In this document: piece after piece, positions 1 through 10,576 of the stretch
How positions within the stretch are numbered: position 1 is the first letter of the stretch
Layout of the letters: each line of letters starts with the position of its first letter
NCBI GenBank assembly: GCA_001515945.1
Contig: LOER01000032.1
Coordinates: 1 to 64,000, forward strand
Origin: Desulfitibacter sp. BRH_c19
GTDB lineage: Bacteria > Bacillota > DSM-16504 > Desulfitibacterales > Desulfitibacteraceae
Length of the DNA: 64,000 nucleotides
Reading direction: 5' to 3'
Translations under genes and position numbers: made by a program
The notes under the pieces: model-generated
The model's database searches: none
The model's input: the letters and a program-made list of their open reading frames with translations, nothing else
What the model was told of the DNA's origin: nothing

Positions 1-58
<58 letters not shown>

Positions 59-71
59 TCATTAACATAAA

Positions 72-146
72 TGGTGACCCGTAGGGGACTTGAACCCCTG
101 TTACCGCCGTGAAAGGGCGGTGTCTTAACCGCTTGACCAACGGGCC
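72..146 (-). tRNA. tRNA-Glu (TTC)
   Basis: The minus strand folds as a full cloverleaf beginning GGCCCGTTGGTCAAG. The anticodon stem CCGCC/GGCGG encloses loop CTTTCAC (anticodon TTC), followed by a GGTTCAAGTCC T-arm and an encoded CCA at 72-74. It lies between tRNA-Pro and tRNA-Val and was probably co-transcribed with them. Confidence 0.96.
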
Positions 147-155
147 TTATTAAAA

Positions 156-232
156 TGGTCGGGGCGAAAGGATTTGAACCTTCGACCCCATGGTCCCAAA
201 CCATGTGCGCTACCAAACTGCGCTACGCCCCG
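156..232 (-). tRNA. tRNA-Pro (TGG)
   Basis: The minus strand folds as a full tRNA beginning CGGGGCGTAGCGCAG. The anticodon stem CATGG/CCATG encloses loop TTTGGGA (anticodon TGG), with a GGTTCAAATCC T-arm and encoded CCA at 156-158. It is the first tRNA of the cluster. A second proline tRNA (GGG) lies near 58.8 kb. Confidence 0.96.
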
Positions 233-250
233 ACAACAACGACAAGATTT

Positions 251-279
251 ATTATAACAAGTATATACCCTTAAGTCAA
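251..279 (-). promoter_or_regulatory. Sigma-A-type promoter of the tRNA cluster
   Basis: Reading the minus strand, TTGACT (274-279) and TATAAT (251-256) are separated by exactly 17 bases. They sit about 20 bases upstream of tRNA-Pro, as expected for a strong housekeeping promoter of stable RNA genes. Confidence 0.85.
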
Positions 280-327
280 TAGATTTAGATAATTATTTTT
301 GATAATATTTTTACAATACTTTAATCT

Positions 328-711
328 CTAAGCTATATATTCTCTTATATAGTCTTGTAAAAAACCTTCATTTTCTACACCGATAGAAAAGATTATATCA
401 TGACCATGTATTTTGTCAATTATTTCGAAAATAATTTTTTTACCCCATTCTTTTTCACGCGGGAATTCTATATGCTCACTAGAAATGTTAGGTTTTAATC
501 GAATATAAGTGGTAGTTGTATCTAGCATTATTAGGAATTCTTCTTGATTATCTGCTTTAAAGATAATGTAATCATTCTCATATTCATAATCCAAAGCTTC
601 AACTCTTTGATAAAGTTTGTCATTTGTTTTAAAAATTTGTAACAGGATCAGCTCTTTGTGTTCAAAGCAATAATCACAAAAATTTATAAGTTTATTGTAC
701 AGGTTACTCAC
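328..711 (-). CDS. Hypothetical protein, 127 aa
   Basis: I do not recognise this gene. It encodes a soluble, acidic 127-residue protein with mixed charged and aromatic residues, no signal peptide and no membrane segment. It lies downstream of malQ on the same strand after about 75 bases and upstream of the tRNA promoter. The GTG at 711 is the first possible start, but no clear ribosome binding site precedes it, so the N-terminus is uncertain. Codon use resembles that of its neighbours. It may belong to the tail of the glycogen transcript, although nothing in it suggests a carbohydrate role. Confidence 0.6.
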   Translation of the reverse strand: MSNLYNKLINFCDYCFEHKELILLQIFKTNDKLYQRVEALDYEYENDYIIFKADNQEEFLIMLDTTTTYIRLKPNISSEHIEFPREKEWGKKIIFEIIDKIHGHDIIFSIGVENEGFLQDYIREYIA

Positions 712-786
712 CTACTTAAAATAACTCTTCTGATACATTGTACATTATTCTTAATGAAAATTGAAGTAAGATATGGTGAAATTAAG

Positions 787-2295
787 TTATTTATTTTGTG
801 AAATATATTGTTCAGATAAGTTAGCTAATTTATTTATTATAATATCATTAAGTTCACCTTTTCTAAATCTCCATGTCCAGTTATCGCCTACTGTTCCAGG
901 AAAATTCATACGTGCAGTACTGTCTAATGATAAAGCATCCTGCAAAGGAATAATAATATACTTTGCTTTCGACATGAAAGCTAACTCAATTAGTTTCCAA
1001 CATATATCTACTTCATTAGTGCTTGAATTAATACTGAAGTATTCTTTTAAATATTTCAGTACTAGAGGTTTTGTCAATAAGCTATGCTTATACCAACCAA
1101 CAGTTGTATCGTTGTCATGTGTACCAGTATAGATTGCCATATTATAGTTTTCTAAAGCTTTAATTATTTCTGCTTCACCACCCTCAAATGCAAAATGCAA
1201 AATCTTCATTCCAGGATAATGAAATCGTTTTCTAAGTTTGTGTACCTGGCTTGTTATAAAGCCCAGGTCTTCTGCAATAACGGGTAATTTGTCTAGATGT
1301 TTCTCAATTATTGAAAAAAAATCTTCTCCTGGTCCACTTACCCATTTACCATTTACTGCTGTTTTTTCATTAGCTGGAATTTGCCAATATGCCTCAAAGC
1401 CTCTGAAATGGTCAATCCGAATTATATTTACACATTTCAGGAGGATTTCAAATCTTTTTTGCCACCAGGCATAGTTATCTTTCTTCATGACATCCCATCT
1501 ATATAAAGGATTTCCCCAGTATTGACCTGTTTTACTAAAATAATCAGGCGGCACTCCTGCAACATGGAGTGGATTACCATTAATATCCAAGTCAAAGAAC
1601 TGGGAATTAGACCATACGTCACTACTATCATATGATACGAAAATTGGTAAATCTCCAAATATCTTGATACCTAATGTGTTGGCATAGTTTTTTAATAAGT
1701 TCCACTGCGAGAAAAACATATATTGCATAAATATATGATAGTTTATCTCTTCCATTAATAACTTACTATAATAATCTATACCCTTTTGTTCCCTAAAAGC
1801 TATTGATTTTTCCCATTTATTCCATACAGCTCCATTAAAATAGTTTTTAACTGCCATAAAAAGAGCATAATCATTTAACCAAAATCTATTCTCTGACAAA
1901 AAGATAAAGTAATCTCTTGGTTTTGGTAGTTCTTTAAACTCTTTGAATGCTATTCTAAATAGCTGCTCCTTAAGTTTTGTAACTCTAGAGTAATCAACCT
2001 TATCCATGTTTAGATTTGATGGATAATCATCCAATACATTTCTTGGAAGTAGACCTTCATCTGCTAAGAGGTCAATACTTATCAGGAGAGGGTTGCCTGC
2101 AAATGCTGAATAGGATTGATATGGTGAATTACCGAAGCCAATAGGGCCTAGCGGTAATACTTGCCATATGTTTAGTCTGCATTTTTTTAGAAACTCTAGA
2201 AACAAGTAAGACTCTTTACCTAAATCTCCTATCCCATAGGATGATGGTAAGCTAGTAGGATGTAATAGAATACCGCCTTCTCTTAATTTTGGCAT
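787..2295 (-). CDS. malQ: 4-alpha-glucanotransferase (amylomaltase)
   Basis: This GH77 enzyme transfers alpha-1,4-glucan segments between maltodextrins in the cytoplasm and works with glycogen phosphorylase on short chains. The 502-residue length is typical. Family signatures are visible: HPTSLPSSYGIGDLG near residues 12-26, the nucleophile motif RIDHFRG at 293-299 (D295), EDLG at 342-345 with the acid/base glutamate, and GTHDND at 391-396. A strong AGGAGG precedes the ATG. It is the last clear gene of the seven-gene glycogen operon, 16 bases after the GH13 gene. Confidence 0.95.
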   Translation of the reverse strand: MPKLREGGILLHPTSLPSSYGIGDLGKESYLFLEFLKKCRLNIWQVLPLGPIGFGNSPYQSYSAFAGNPLLISIDLLADEGLLPRNVLDDYPSNLNMDKVDYSRVTKLKEQLFRIAFKEFKELPKPRDYFIFLSENRFWLNDYALFMAVKNYFNGAVWNKWEKSIAFREQKGIDYYSKLLMEEINYHIFMQYMFFSQWNLLKNYANTLGIKIFGDLPIFVSYDSSDVWSNSQFFDLDINGNPLHVAGVPPDYFSKTGQYWGNPLYRWDVMKKDNYAWWQKRFEILLKCVNIIRIDHFRGFEAYWQIPANEKTAVNGKWVSGPGEDFFSIIEKHLDKLPVIAEDLGFITSQVHKLRKRFHYPGMKILHFAFEGGEAEIIKALENYNMAIYTGTHDNDTTVGWYKHSLLTKPLVLKYLKEYFSINSSTNEVDICWKLIELAFMSKAKYIIIPLQDALSLDSTARMNFPGTVGDNWTWRFRKGELNDIIINKLANLSEQYISQNK

Positions 2296-2311
2296 ATGTC
2301 CTCCTGAAATC

Positions 2312-4273
2312 TTAGCTTAACAATAGAACCTTGCCTTCTAAGGGCATTATTTTTAATCTAATACTTTCCCTTTGGACTTCTATAGTTTTATTCGAACTGT
2401 TGGAAGCTATCAAATCAATAATTGTTTTGTTATGTGGTATAGTACTCAAATCTATGTTTATGGAATGACTAGTATATTTACTTCTATTAAAAATAACAAG
2501 GAGAGAATTATTCTTTTTAGCTTGATTGAAGACATCAATTCCTTTATCAATAACCCTCAGATATCCATATAAATCGCCATCCTTTATTAAGGATAACCAC
2601 TTTCCAGTTTTTAAAGCATCATATTCATGTCTAATTGAAATTATGTTTTTATACCAGTCTAGTAAATCCTTGTTTTCATTACCCCAAGGGTAAGTTTTTC
2701 TGGATAATGGGTCACCATAGCCTTCTAGACCTACTTCATCACCATAATATATGCAAGGCATTCCAGGAAAGGTCATCTGAAATAGAGATAACATTTTCAT
2801 ACGTGCTATTGCTAGGTTTCTTTGGTCAGGTGACAGTTCTAGCTTATATCTATTTTCTAAAGATAAGTTCTCTTCAGAAGGCATTTCACCTACTAATGTT
2901 AGGGTTCTTGCCACATCATGACTACCTATTAGATTCATAGTTGAGTAGAAATGGTGAAGTGGATAGTTTTCGAAAAGACTCATTAACCTGCTATGGACTT
3001 CAGAAGCATTAATACTTCCAAGGACAAAATCAAGGAGAGTTTTTCGAAAAGGGTAGTTTGTAACCGAGTCTAATTCGTTACCGAATAAATACTCGCGTTT
3101 TTGCCCATAGCTAAGTTTATTAGAGGCATCCTCCCAAACCTCACCAATTAATACTGCTTCAGAATCTATTCCTTTTACAGCGCTTCTAAGCATCTTTAAA
3201 AATTCATCTGGCAGTTCATCAACTACATCTAGACGCCAACCCTTTGCACCTAGTCTTATCCAGTATTTACACACACTATCATGATCGTGGATAATAAAAT
3301 CCTGATATGAGGGTTCTAATTCATTGACATTAGGTAAGCTTTCAACACCCCACCAACTGTCATATTTATCAGGGTAATCCTCAAAGCGATACCAATTAAT
3401 ATAAGGTGAAGCCTTGGATTGGTATGCTCCTAAGCTAGGATAGTTACCATCTTTATTAAAATATATACTATCACTACCAGTATGACTAAAGACTCCATCA
3501 AGTATAATAGATATTCCATATTTTTTTGCTGTAGTGCATAGCTCTCTAAACAACTCATTACTCCCAAACATTGAGTCAACCTTTTTGTAATCAGCAGTAT
3601 CATACTTATGGTTACTTGAGGATTCAAAAATTGGGTTTAAATAGATGAGATTAATTCCAAGTTCCTTAAGATAGGGCAACTTCCTGATTATTCCAAGAAG
3701 ATTTCCTCCAAAAAAATCCCAACGAACCACATTCCCCTGTTCAATGTCTCTAATATAGAATGGAGAATTTTCCCAATGAGAGTGGATTAATGAATTAGTT
3801 TTAACATTGTTGATACTTTTATCATCATTTCCATTAAAAAAACGATCTACGAATATTTGATACATTACTGCTTCTTTTAACCACTGCGGAGTTGATAAAT
3901 TATTTTCATGTACTGTAACTTGATAAGAACTAGGAATTTGATACCTTACTTCCCCTATTCCCCCAAGCATCTTATTGTTATTACCGTAATAAAGAGATTT
4001 ACCATCAATCATTACGTGAAAGTAATACCACATTAAACATGGAAAAGAAGAAGTAATAACTTCTCCTTCATAGATATATTGATTATGATTATCTTCTTTT
4101 AATATCATCGGATAATGGTGCTGTTTATCGTTTATAGATACTAGGACTTCTACATGATTTGGAATTTTTTCAGACTGTATTTTCAGCTTTATAGTAATCT
4201 TCTTATTACAAGGTACTGCACCGAATGGATGTCTATAATACTCATTATGAGAATTATGAAACAACAAGACCAT
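2312..4273 (-). CDS. GH13 alpha-glycosidase (neopullulanase/amylopullulanase-like)
   Basis: This 653-residue alpha-amylase-family hydrolase probably cleaves alpha-1,4 or alpha-1,6 links in maltodextrin or glycogen in the cytoplasm, since no signal peptide is present. An N-terminal beta-sandwich (about 1-120) precedes a TIM barrel. The barrel carries GWRLDV with nucleophile D349, IGEVWED with acid/base E378, and GSHD with D453. A small C-terminal beta-domain follows. The N-terminal domain resembles that of neopullulanase or cyclomaltodextrinase-type enzymes. Placement between glgP and malQ suggests debranching or trimming of glycogen. Exact bond specificity cannot be read from the sequence. 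GGGAG lies ten bases before the ATG. Confidence 0.85.
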   Translation of the reverse strand: MVLLFHNSHNEYYRHPFGAVPCNKKITIKLKIQSEKIPNHVEVLVSINDKQHHYPMILKEDNHNQYIYEGEVITSSFPCLMWYYFHVMIDGKSLYYGNNNKMLGGIGEVRYQIPSSYQVTVHENNLSTPQWLKEAVMYQIFVDRFFNGNDDKSINNVKTNSLIHSHWENSPFYIRDIEQGNVVRWDFFGGNLLGIIRKLPYLKELGINLIYLNPIFESSSNHKYDTADYKKVDSMFGSNELFRELCTTAKKYGISIILDGVFSHTGSDSIYFNKDGNYPSLGAYQSKASPYINWYRFEDYPDKYDSWWGVESLPNVNELEPSYQDFIIHDHDSVCKYWIRLGAKGWRLDVVDELPDEFLKMLRSAVKGIDSEAVLIGEVWEDASNKLSYGQKREYLFGNELDSVTNYPFRKTLLDFVLGSINASEVHSRLMSLFENYPLHHFYSTMNLIGSHDVARTLTLVGEMPSEENLSLENRYKLELSPDQRNLAIARMKMLSLFQMTFPGMPCIYYGDEVGLEGYGDPLSRKTYPWGNENKDLLDWYKNIISIRHEYDALKTGKWLSLIKDGDLYGYLRVIDKGIDVFNQAKKNNSLLVIFNRSKYTSHSINIDLSTIPHNKTIIDLIASNSSNKTIEVQRESIRLKIMPLEGKVLLLS

Positions 4274-4369
4274 TTAGTTTCAACTCCCTATTTTGGTAAT
4301 GTTAGTAGAATAATCTGTCCGAATTGCCGGTATTCTTCTGAATTCAACTTCAGAACTAATGTCATACAG

Positions 4370-6781
4370 TTAGATTTTCCAAATCTCCTTTGCATATTCT
4401 GATATGGTTCTATCACTTGAGAACACTCCTGAGTGAGCTACATTAATCCCTGACATTTTCAACCACCTGCTCTTATTTTCATAGAGTTTACTTGCTTTTT
4501 GCTGAGCATTTACATAGGATGAGAAATCCTTTAAAACAAAATACTCATCATTGTGATGCAAAAGAGAATTATAAATATTTACAAAATCCCCAGTAGGGGC
4601 AGGTAAAAAATTATTAACAAGCTGATCAATTATAGTCTTTACCCGTTCATCACTATTATAAACCTCCCAGGAATTATAACCCCCATGATGATAAAATGTA
4701 AAAACCTCTCTATCAGTAAGACCAAAAGTAATAATATTATCTATTCCAACGCTATCTCTGATTTCAATATTTGCACCATCTAGGGTAGCTAATGTTATAG
4801 CACCATTCATCATAAATTTCATATTTCCTGTTCCAGATGCTTCCTTGCTAGCAGTAGAAATCTGTTCACTAAGATCTGTGCCAGGAATAATTATTTCTGC
4901 CAAGGATACACTATAGTTTTCAATAAAAACAACCTTAATCTTATCCTTAATATCTTTGTCATTATTTACTTTTTCTGCTATAGAATTTATCAACTTAATT
5001 ATTTGCTTGGCGTAATGATAGCCTGGAGCTGCCTTTCCACCAAAGATGAATGTTCTTGGAACAAGATCTAAATTTGGGTTCTCTTTTAGAAGATTATATA
5101 AATGCATAATATGAAGAGCATTTAATAGCTGTCTTTTATAAGCATGGAGTCTTTTAATTTGCACATCAAAAATTGAAGTACAATCAAGGTTGATAAAATA
5201 TTTATTTTTAATAGCTTCTGCCAATATATTTTTATTATAGGCTTTAATTTGATGTAATTTTTCTTGAAAGGAAGTATCATTTACAAAATCCAATAGATTT
5301 ATTAATTCTTGAGGTTTAGTAATCCAAGTTGTTCCAATGCAGTCTGAAATAAGGTCACTTAAAGGAGGGTTCGTCTTCATTAACCACCGTCTATGTGTTA
5401 TTCCATTGGTTTTATTATTAAATTTATATGGGTAATATTCGTAGAAGTTCTTTAGCTCATTTTTTTTAAGGATATCTGTATGGACTTTAGCGACACCATT
5501 TACACTATGACTACCAACTATAGCTAGGTGGGCCATTTTAACATACCCATCTGAAATAATAGCCATTTCCGTTATTTTACCAGGGTTATGAATATATTTA
5601 TTCTGTAACTCATTAGAAAATCTTTTGTCAACTTCTTGTACTATCAAATAAATTCTCGGTAAAAGAGGTTTAAAGATTTCCAATGGCCATTTTTCTAAAG
5701 CTTCTGATAGTGTTGTATGATTTGTATATGAGATAGTCTCTGTAGTAATATGCCAGGCCTCATCCCAACACATGCCCTCTTCATCAATTAATATTCTTAT
5801 TAGCTCGGGAATTGCCAAAGCAGGATGTGTATCATTAATATGTATCTTTACTAGGTGATGCAAATCAGAAAGTGGAATTCCTTTTTTCTTAAAGTTACAG
5901 ATAATACTCTGGAGGCCAGCGGAGACAAGAAAGTATTCCTGTTTTAGTCTCAAAATCCGTCCTTCCCAATTGCTGTCATCAGGATACAAAAATTGTGATA
6001 TGGCTTCTGCTGATTCTTTATATTTTAATGCTTTTAGATAATCTCCATGGCTAAAAGAGGGGAAATCAAAATATTTAACAGCACTTTCGGCACTCCAAAG
6101 GCGAAGATTATTAACTATCTGATTTTTATAACCTACAATAGGCATATCATAGGGGACAGCAAGAATTGGTTCGTAATTTTCATGGTAAAATGTTAGCTTT
6201 CCGTCAATATAATCTCTTCTAACTGAACCACCAAAGCGTACTTCAAAGGTTTTATCAGCTTTTCTAATTTCCCAAATATTTTCTTCTCTTAACCAATTTT
6301 CCGGTAATTCTACTTGATAACCATTAATGATTTTTTGCTCAAAATGACCATACTTATACCTAATGCCACATCCATGGCCAGGAATGTTTAGTGATGCTAT
6401 AGAATCTAAAAAGCAAGCTGCAAGCCTGCCTAAACCACCATTACCTAAACCAGCATCTACCTCCATGGCTTCTATTGTCTCTAACTCCAAACCTAATTCT
6501 TTAAGGCCTTCTTTGCAGACATCTCTAATTCCAAGATTTAATAACGCTGTTGGCATTAGCTTACCTAGTAAGAATTCCATGGAAAAATAATAAACCTGTT
6601 TCTTGCAATCTTTCCTATACTTAGTATTGGTAATGAGCCATAGTTCACTTATATACTCCATCACAAGCTTGCCAAATGTTATATATGTATCGATGGGAGT
6701 AGCTTCTTCAATGTTCGTACTGCGATGAGTGGTAAGCTTTTTTAAAAAGGCTTCTTTGAATTTTTCTTTGTCGGAAAACAT
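4370..6781 (-). CDS. glgP: Glycogen/maltodextrin phosphorylase
   Basis: This GT35 enzyme releases glucose-1-phosphate from alpha-1,4-glucan ends using pyridoxal phosphate and inorganic phosphate. The PLP-lysine motif EASGTGNMKFM lies about four fifths along the protein, and GLGNGGLGRLAACFLDS is present near the N-terminus. The frame is open to 6835, but the ATG at 6781 has a good AGGGGG upstream and avoids overlapping glgA, so I place the start there (803 aa, normal for the family). It follows glgA after 16 bases in the operon. Confidence 0.95.
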   Translation of the reverse strand: MFSDKEKFKEAFLKKLTTHRSTNIEEATPIDTYITFGKLVMEYISELWLITNTKYRKDCKKQVYYFSMEFLLGKLMPTALLNLGIRDVCKEGLKELGLELETIEAMEVDAGLGNGGLGRLAACFLDSIASLNIPGHGCGIRYKYGHFEQKIINGYQVELPENWLREENIWEIRKADKTFEVRFGGSVRRDYIDGKLTFYHENYEPILAVPYDMPIVGYKNQIVNNLRLWSAESAVKYFDFPSFSHGDYLKALKYKESAEAISQFLYPDDSNWEGRILRLKQEYFLVSAGLQSIICNFKKKGIPLSDLHHLVKIHINDTHPALAIPELIRILIDEEGMCWDEAWHITTETISYTNHTTLSEALEKWPLEIFKPLLPRIYLIVQEVDKRFSNELQNKYIHNPGKITEMAIISDGYVKMAHLAIVGSHSVNGVAKVHTDILKKNELKNFYEYYPYKFNNKTNGITHRRWLMKTNPPLSDLISDCIGTTWITKPQELINLLDFVNDTSFQEKLHQIKAYNKNILAEAIKNKYFINLDCTSIFDVQIKRLHAYKRQLLNALHIMHLYNLLKENPNLDLVPRTFIFGGKAAPGYHYAKQIIKLINSIAEKVNNDKDIKDKIKVVFIENYSVSLAEIIIPGTDLSEQISTASKEASGTGNMKFMMNGAITLATLDGANIEIRDSVGIDNIITFGLTDREVFTFYHHGGYNSWEVYNSDERVKTIIDQLVNNFLPAPTGDFVNIYNSLLHHNDEYFVLKDFSSYVNAQQKASKLYENKSRWLKMSGINVAHSGVFSSDRTISEYAKEIWKI

Positions 6782-6797
6782 TCTTAATAAATTCCCC

Positions 6798-8222
6798 CTA
6801 TGCACTAAGATTTTCGTATAATTTATTGTAATCAAGGGCTGACCTATTCCAACTAAAATCTTCCAGCATTGCCTGCTTTATCATATTTTCAAATACAGGT
6901 TTGTTATTAAATATATGCATAGCTTTTTTAATGGTGAATAACAAATCAGAACCTGAGTATTTATCAAAGGTAAATCCATTACCTTTTCCAGAAATTTCAT
7001 TAAAGGAACGTATAGTATCCTTAAGACCGCCAGTATTTCTTACAATAGGTATGGTACCATAACGAAGGGCAATTAATTGTCCCAAACCACATGGCTCGAA
7101 AAGTGAAGGCATCAAAAAGAAGTCTGAGCCAGCATATATTCTATTTGCTAGTTTTGTATCAAAAAGTATATTAGCAGATATTTTGCTAGGATACTTTTTT
7201 ACCACTAATTTAAAAAGGTTTTCATACTTTTCTTCCCCGGTACCTAGTACTACCAGTTGAACTTCTTCTTCCAATAATTCATCTAAAATTTCCTCTACTA
7301 AATCAAGACCTTTTTGCTTGACTAACCTAGATACAATTGCAATTAATGGCATACCTGATTCTTTAAGTGATAAGTGTTTTTGAAGACGGGTTTTATTTAC
7401 ACCTTTAATTCTTAAAGTCATTTCGTTATAATGCTGAAAAATATGACAGTCAGTTTTCGGATTAAACACTTCATAATCAATCCCGTTAACAATACCAAAT
7501 AGAAATGATTTTCTCTTGAGGAGTAAGCCTTCTAACTTTTCGCCATATTGAGGTGTTTGGATTTCAGAAGCATATGTCTTGCTGACAGTTGTTATTAAAT
7601 CTGAAAAAGCTATTCCCCCCTTGATAAAATTAACTTGATTATAAAATTCCAACCCGTCAATTGTAAAAAGATCATTCTTGAGACCAAGAAGACTTAGAAT
7701 GTCTTTTGAAAAAATTCCTTGATATTGTAAGTTATGTATAGTAAAAATGCTTTTAATATTTTTATAAAAAGGATGATATCTATATTGAGTTTTTAATAAA
7801 ACGCTTATCATAGCTGTGTGCCAATCGTGGCAATGAATAACATCAGGCTGAAAATCCAAGTAGATTAAGCACTCTAAAACAGCTTTACAAAAAAAACCAA
7901 ATCTTTCACCATCATCACAGTAACCATATAAATCTGATCTATTAAAATAAATTTCATTGTCAATAAAATATATTTTAAGTGCATTAATCTCTATTAATTC
8001 AACACCACAAAACTGATTTGTGGTTCCCATAGGAATAGAAAATCTCTTAATTAATGTCGTTGATTGTTTGTAGATTTCAGGTATATTTTTATATTTAGGT
8101 AGTATAACTCTTACATCCAACCCTAAGTTCTTCAATTCCTTAGGTAACGAACCAATGACATCTCCTAGCCCTCCAGTTTTTATAAATGGGGCCGCTTCTG
8201 CAGCAGCAAATAAAATTCTCAT
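6798..8222 (-). CDS. glgA: Glycogen synthase (ADP-glucose type)
   Basis: This GT5 enzyme extends alpha-1,4-glucan chains from ADP-glucose made by GlgC/GlgD. The N-terminal KTGGLGD motif (residues 15-21) that binds ADP-glucose is intact, as is the C-terminal LFEPCGLGQL nucleotide-sugar segment. Its 474 residues are typical of bacterial GlgA. The ATG has AAGGAGG eight bases upstream. It follows glgD by 18 bases. Confidence 0.96.
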   Translation of the reverse strand: MRILFAAAEAAPFIKTGGLGDVIGSLPKELKNLGLDVRVILPKYKNIPEIYKQSTTLIKRFSIPMGTTNQFCGVELIEINALKIYFIDNEIYFNRSDLYGYCDDGERFGFFCKAVLECLIYLDFQPDVIHCHDWHTAMISVLLKTQYRYHPFYKNIKSIFTIHNLQYQGIFSKDILSLLGLKNDLFTIDGLEFYNQVNFIKGGIAFSDLITTVSKTYASEIQTPQYGEKLEGLLLKRKSFLFGIVNGIDYEVFNPKTDCHIFQHYNEMTLRIKGVNKTRLQKHLSLKESGMPLIAIVSRLVKQKGLDLVEEILDELLEEEVQLVVLGTGEEKYENLFKLVVKKYPSKISANILFDTKLANRIYAGSDFFLMPSLFEPCGLGQLIALRYGTIPIVRNTGGLKDTIRSFNEISGKGNGFTFDKYSGSDLLFTIKKAMHIFNNKPVFENMIKQAMLEDFSWNRSALDYNKLYENLSA

Positions 8223-8240
8223 ATGAATCCTCCTTAGAAA

Positions 8241-9350
8241 CTAAACAATACTTCCTTTACCTATATATATAGGGTGCTTCTCATCGCCAATAAGTGTTTT
8301 ATCAGCGGATATACAGACATTTTTATCAAGGATTATATTTTCTATATAAACTCCGTTTCTAATCTCGGTTCTAGGCAATATTATACAGTTTTTGATTGTC
8401 GAACCTTCTGCTACCGTTACACCCCTGAATAAAATACTATTCTTAACTATTCCTTCAATAATGCAGCCACTAGCAATAAGAGAGTTTTCTACTGTGGAGG
8501 TTTCGTAGTATTTGGTAGGAGGTTCATTTTTCACCTTTGTATAAATTGGTCCTGAATTAAAGAACAACTCCTTCCATATTTCTGGTTTTAACAAATCAAG
8601 ATTATGTTTGTAATAACAAGCTAGAGAAGATATTTTTCCAAAGTAACCTGGATAGTGATAAGCATAAACATTTAGGGTTTTTAAGTTATTAATAATTCCA
8701 TGTTTTGTTAAGTCATACTTACCCTTTGATATACAAGTATCGGTTATATCAATTAGCAACTCTTTTTTCATAATATACATTTCCATTGATAATTTTTTAC
8801 TAGTTTTTCTAGCGGGATTTACTTTTAAATCAATTACTCGATTATTAGAATCAGTTTCTAAGATAGTTTTGTGGACAGATATTGGTTGAGGGTAGTCAGA
8901 ATATAGCATTGTAATGTCTGCATGATTATTAATATGAAATTTAAATGCCTTATCAAAAGTAGTATTACAAACTGCATTACTGCCTGCTATAAGAACGTAT
9001 TTTTCAGTACTTCCATGAAAATAATCTAAATGTTTATAGAAGTACTCTAAGTCTCCACTAGGGTTACCAGCATGATTTCTGTAATCTGTCGGCAGAATAA
9101 ACAAACCATTTCTTTTTCTATGCAAATCCCAATCCTTTCCTGATCTTAAATGATCCATTAAAGATCGTGATTTATGACCAATGAATATTCCAACATTCTG
9201 TATACCAGAGTTAACCATGTTAGATAATATAAAATCGATTAGGCGATAACGCCCCCCATATGGTACTGCTGCAACAACTCTATCATTTGTTATATCATGC
9301 AGGGATTCCAAATTATCTGGAATTGTAATTATGCCCATAACATCTTTCAT
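8241..9350 (-). CDS. glgD: ADP-glucose pyrophosphorylase regulatory-type subunit GlgD
   Basis: This is a 369-residue paralogue of GlgC. It has a nucleotidyltransferase fold and a C-terminal left-handed beta-helix of hexapeptide repeats, seen in the IEGIVKNSILFRGV stretch. It lacks the GGQGSRL nucleotide loop found in the neighbouring GlgC, and the corresponding N-terminus reads MGIITIPDN. This is characteristic of GlgD, which in Firmicutes pairs with GlgC to raise its activity. It lies 26 bases after glgC, with GAGGTGAG as ribosome binding site. Confidence 0.93.
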   Translation of the reverse strand: MKDVMGIITIPDNLESLHDITNDRVVAAVPYGGRYRLIDFILSNMVNSGIQNVGIFIGHKSRSLMDHLRSGKDWDLHRKRNGLFILPTDYRNHAGNPSGDLEYFYKHLDYFHGSTEKYVLIAGSNAVCNTTFDKAFKFHINNHADITMLYSDYPQPISVHKTILETDSNNRVIDLKVNPARKTSKKLSMEMYIMKKELLIDITDTCISKGKYDLTKHGIINNLKTLNVYAYHYPGYFGKISSLACYYKHNLDLLKPEIWKELFFNSGPIYTKVKNEPPTKYYETSTVENSLIASGCIIEGIVKNSILFRGVTVAEGSTIKNCIILPRTEIRNGVYIENIILDKNVCISADKTLIGDEKHPIYIGKGSIV

Positions 9351-9376
9351 ACGTGCTCACCTCACATAAAAAACTA

Positions 9377-10576
9377 TTACTCAACCTTTTTTATACAATC
9401 TTGGCTAGATATATATGCTTTTTCTCCCACAACTGTTATACCAGAACTATCATATTCTATAGGGTAATTCCCACTAGTTGTACCACTCATCCACTTGATA
9501 GAGGTATTATCATAAATCAAGGTATCTTCACCGATAATAGCCCTTTCAATTAATACATTTTTGCCTATTCTCACATTAGGCATTATTATTGAGTCTTTTA
9601 CCAAGGAGTTTTCTCCTATAACCACTCCTGTGGAAATTACTGAATGATTGACTTCCCCATAAATTAAACATCCTTCATTGATAAGAGATTGGTTAATGCT
9701 AGCCTTTGGCCCAACGTAATGTGGAGGTAAAGCAAAGTTGGCCGAGTATATTTTCCAGTGCCTAGTATATAAATCAAGAAGAGGTTGTTTAGATAATAAA
9801 TCCATATTAGCTTCCCATAAACTATCTATTGTCCCTACGTCCTTCCAATAATCTACAAAGGGATAGGCAAACATTTTGTGACAACCTTTTAGCATCTTTG
9901 GAATAATATTCTTTCCAAAATCATGACTTGAGATTTTGTCCTTATCATCACTTTCTAAAAAGCTTTTTAACAAATCCCAATTGAAGATATAAATTCCCAT
10001 CGAAGCCAAATCATTCTTGGGAGCTTTTGGTTTTTCTTCAAATTCAACTATTTTACCAGATTCATCAGTATTCATAATTCCAAATCGAGGGGCATCTTCT
10101 AAAGGTACTTTAAGTACAGCAATAGTTGCCTCAGCATTTTTTATCTTGTGAAATTCTAGCATTAATGAATAGTCCATTTTATAAATATGGTCACCAGATA
10201 ATATAAGTACATAGTCAGGGTCGAACATATCAATAAAATCAATATTTTGATAAATGGCATTTGCAGTACCTTTGTACCATTCCCTGCCTTCATCTTTAAC
10301 ATAAGGTGGTAAAAGACGTACACCATCATTTCTTCTATCTAAATCCCATGGTGAACCGATACCAATGTAAGTATTTAGAATTAATGGTTGGTATTGAGTT
10401 AGAACTCCTACACTAGTAACCCCTGAGTTAGAGCAATTACTTAAAGTAAAATCAATAATTCTATATTTTCCTCCAAATGAAAGGGCAGGTTTAGCAATCT
10501 TTTTAGTTAGAGTTCCTAGACGGCTACCTTGGCCACCAGCTAAAATCATGGCTACACATTCTCTTTGTTGTTGCAT
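9377..10576 (-). CDS. glgC: Glucose-1-phosphate adenylyltransferase
   Basis: The catalytic subunit converts ATP and glucose-1-phosphate to ADP-glucose, the committed step of glycogen synthesis. The N-terminus carries [13 protein letters not shown], the nucleotide-binding loop, followed by [15 protein letters not shown] and the [10 protein letters not shown] segment. Hexapeptide repeats fill the C-terminus. The 399-residue length is typical. Its start overlaps the end of glgB by 25 bases, consistent with translational coupling. GGGGAG precedes the ATG. Confidence 0.97.
   Translation of the reverse strand: MQQQRECVAMILAGGQGSRLGTLTKKIAKPALSFGGKYRIIDFTLSNCSNSGVTSVGVLTQYQPLILNTYIGIGSPWDLDRRNDGVRLLPPYVKDEGREWYKGTANAIYQNIDFIDMFDPDYVLILSGDHIYKMDYSLMLEFHKIKNAEATIAVLKVPLEDAPRFGIMNTDESGKIVEFEEKPKAPKNDLASMGIYIFNWDLLKSFLESDDKDKISSHDFGKNIIPKMLKGCHKMFAYPFVDYWKDVGTIDSLWEANMDLLSKQPLLDLYTRHWKIYSANFALPPHYVGPKASINQSLINEGCLIYGEVNHSVISTGVVIGENSLVKDSIIMPNVRIGKNVLIERAIIGEDTLIYDNTSIKWMSGTTSGNYPIEYDSSGITVVGEKAYISSQDCIKKVE

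Noticed and set aside
773-1132. Plus-strand open frame opposite malQ
   Set aside because: It lies wholly within the strongly supported malQ gene and has no ribosome binding site or family pattern. Similar antisense frames opposite other genes were dropped for the same reason.
6782-6835. N-terminal extension of glgP overlapping glgA
   Set aside because: The ATG at 6781 has AGGGGG at proper spacing and gives the family's usual N-terminus; the extension lies inside glgA.
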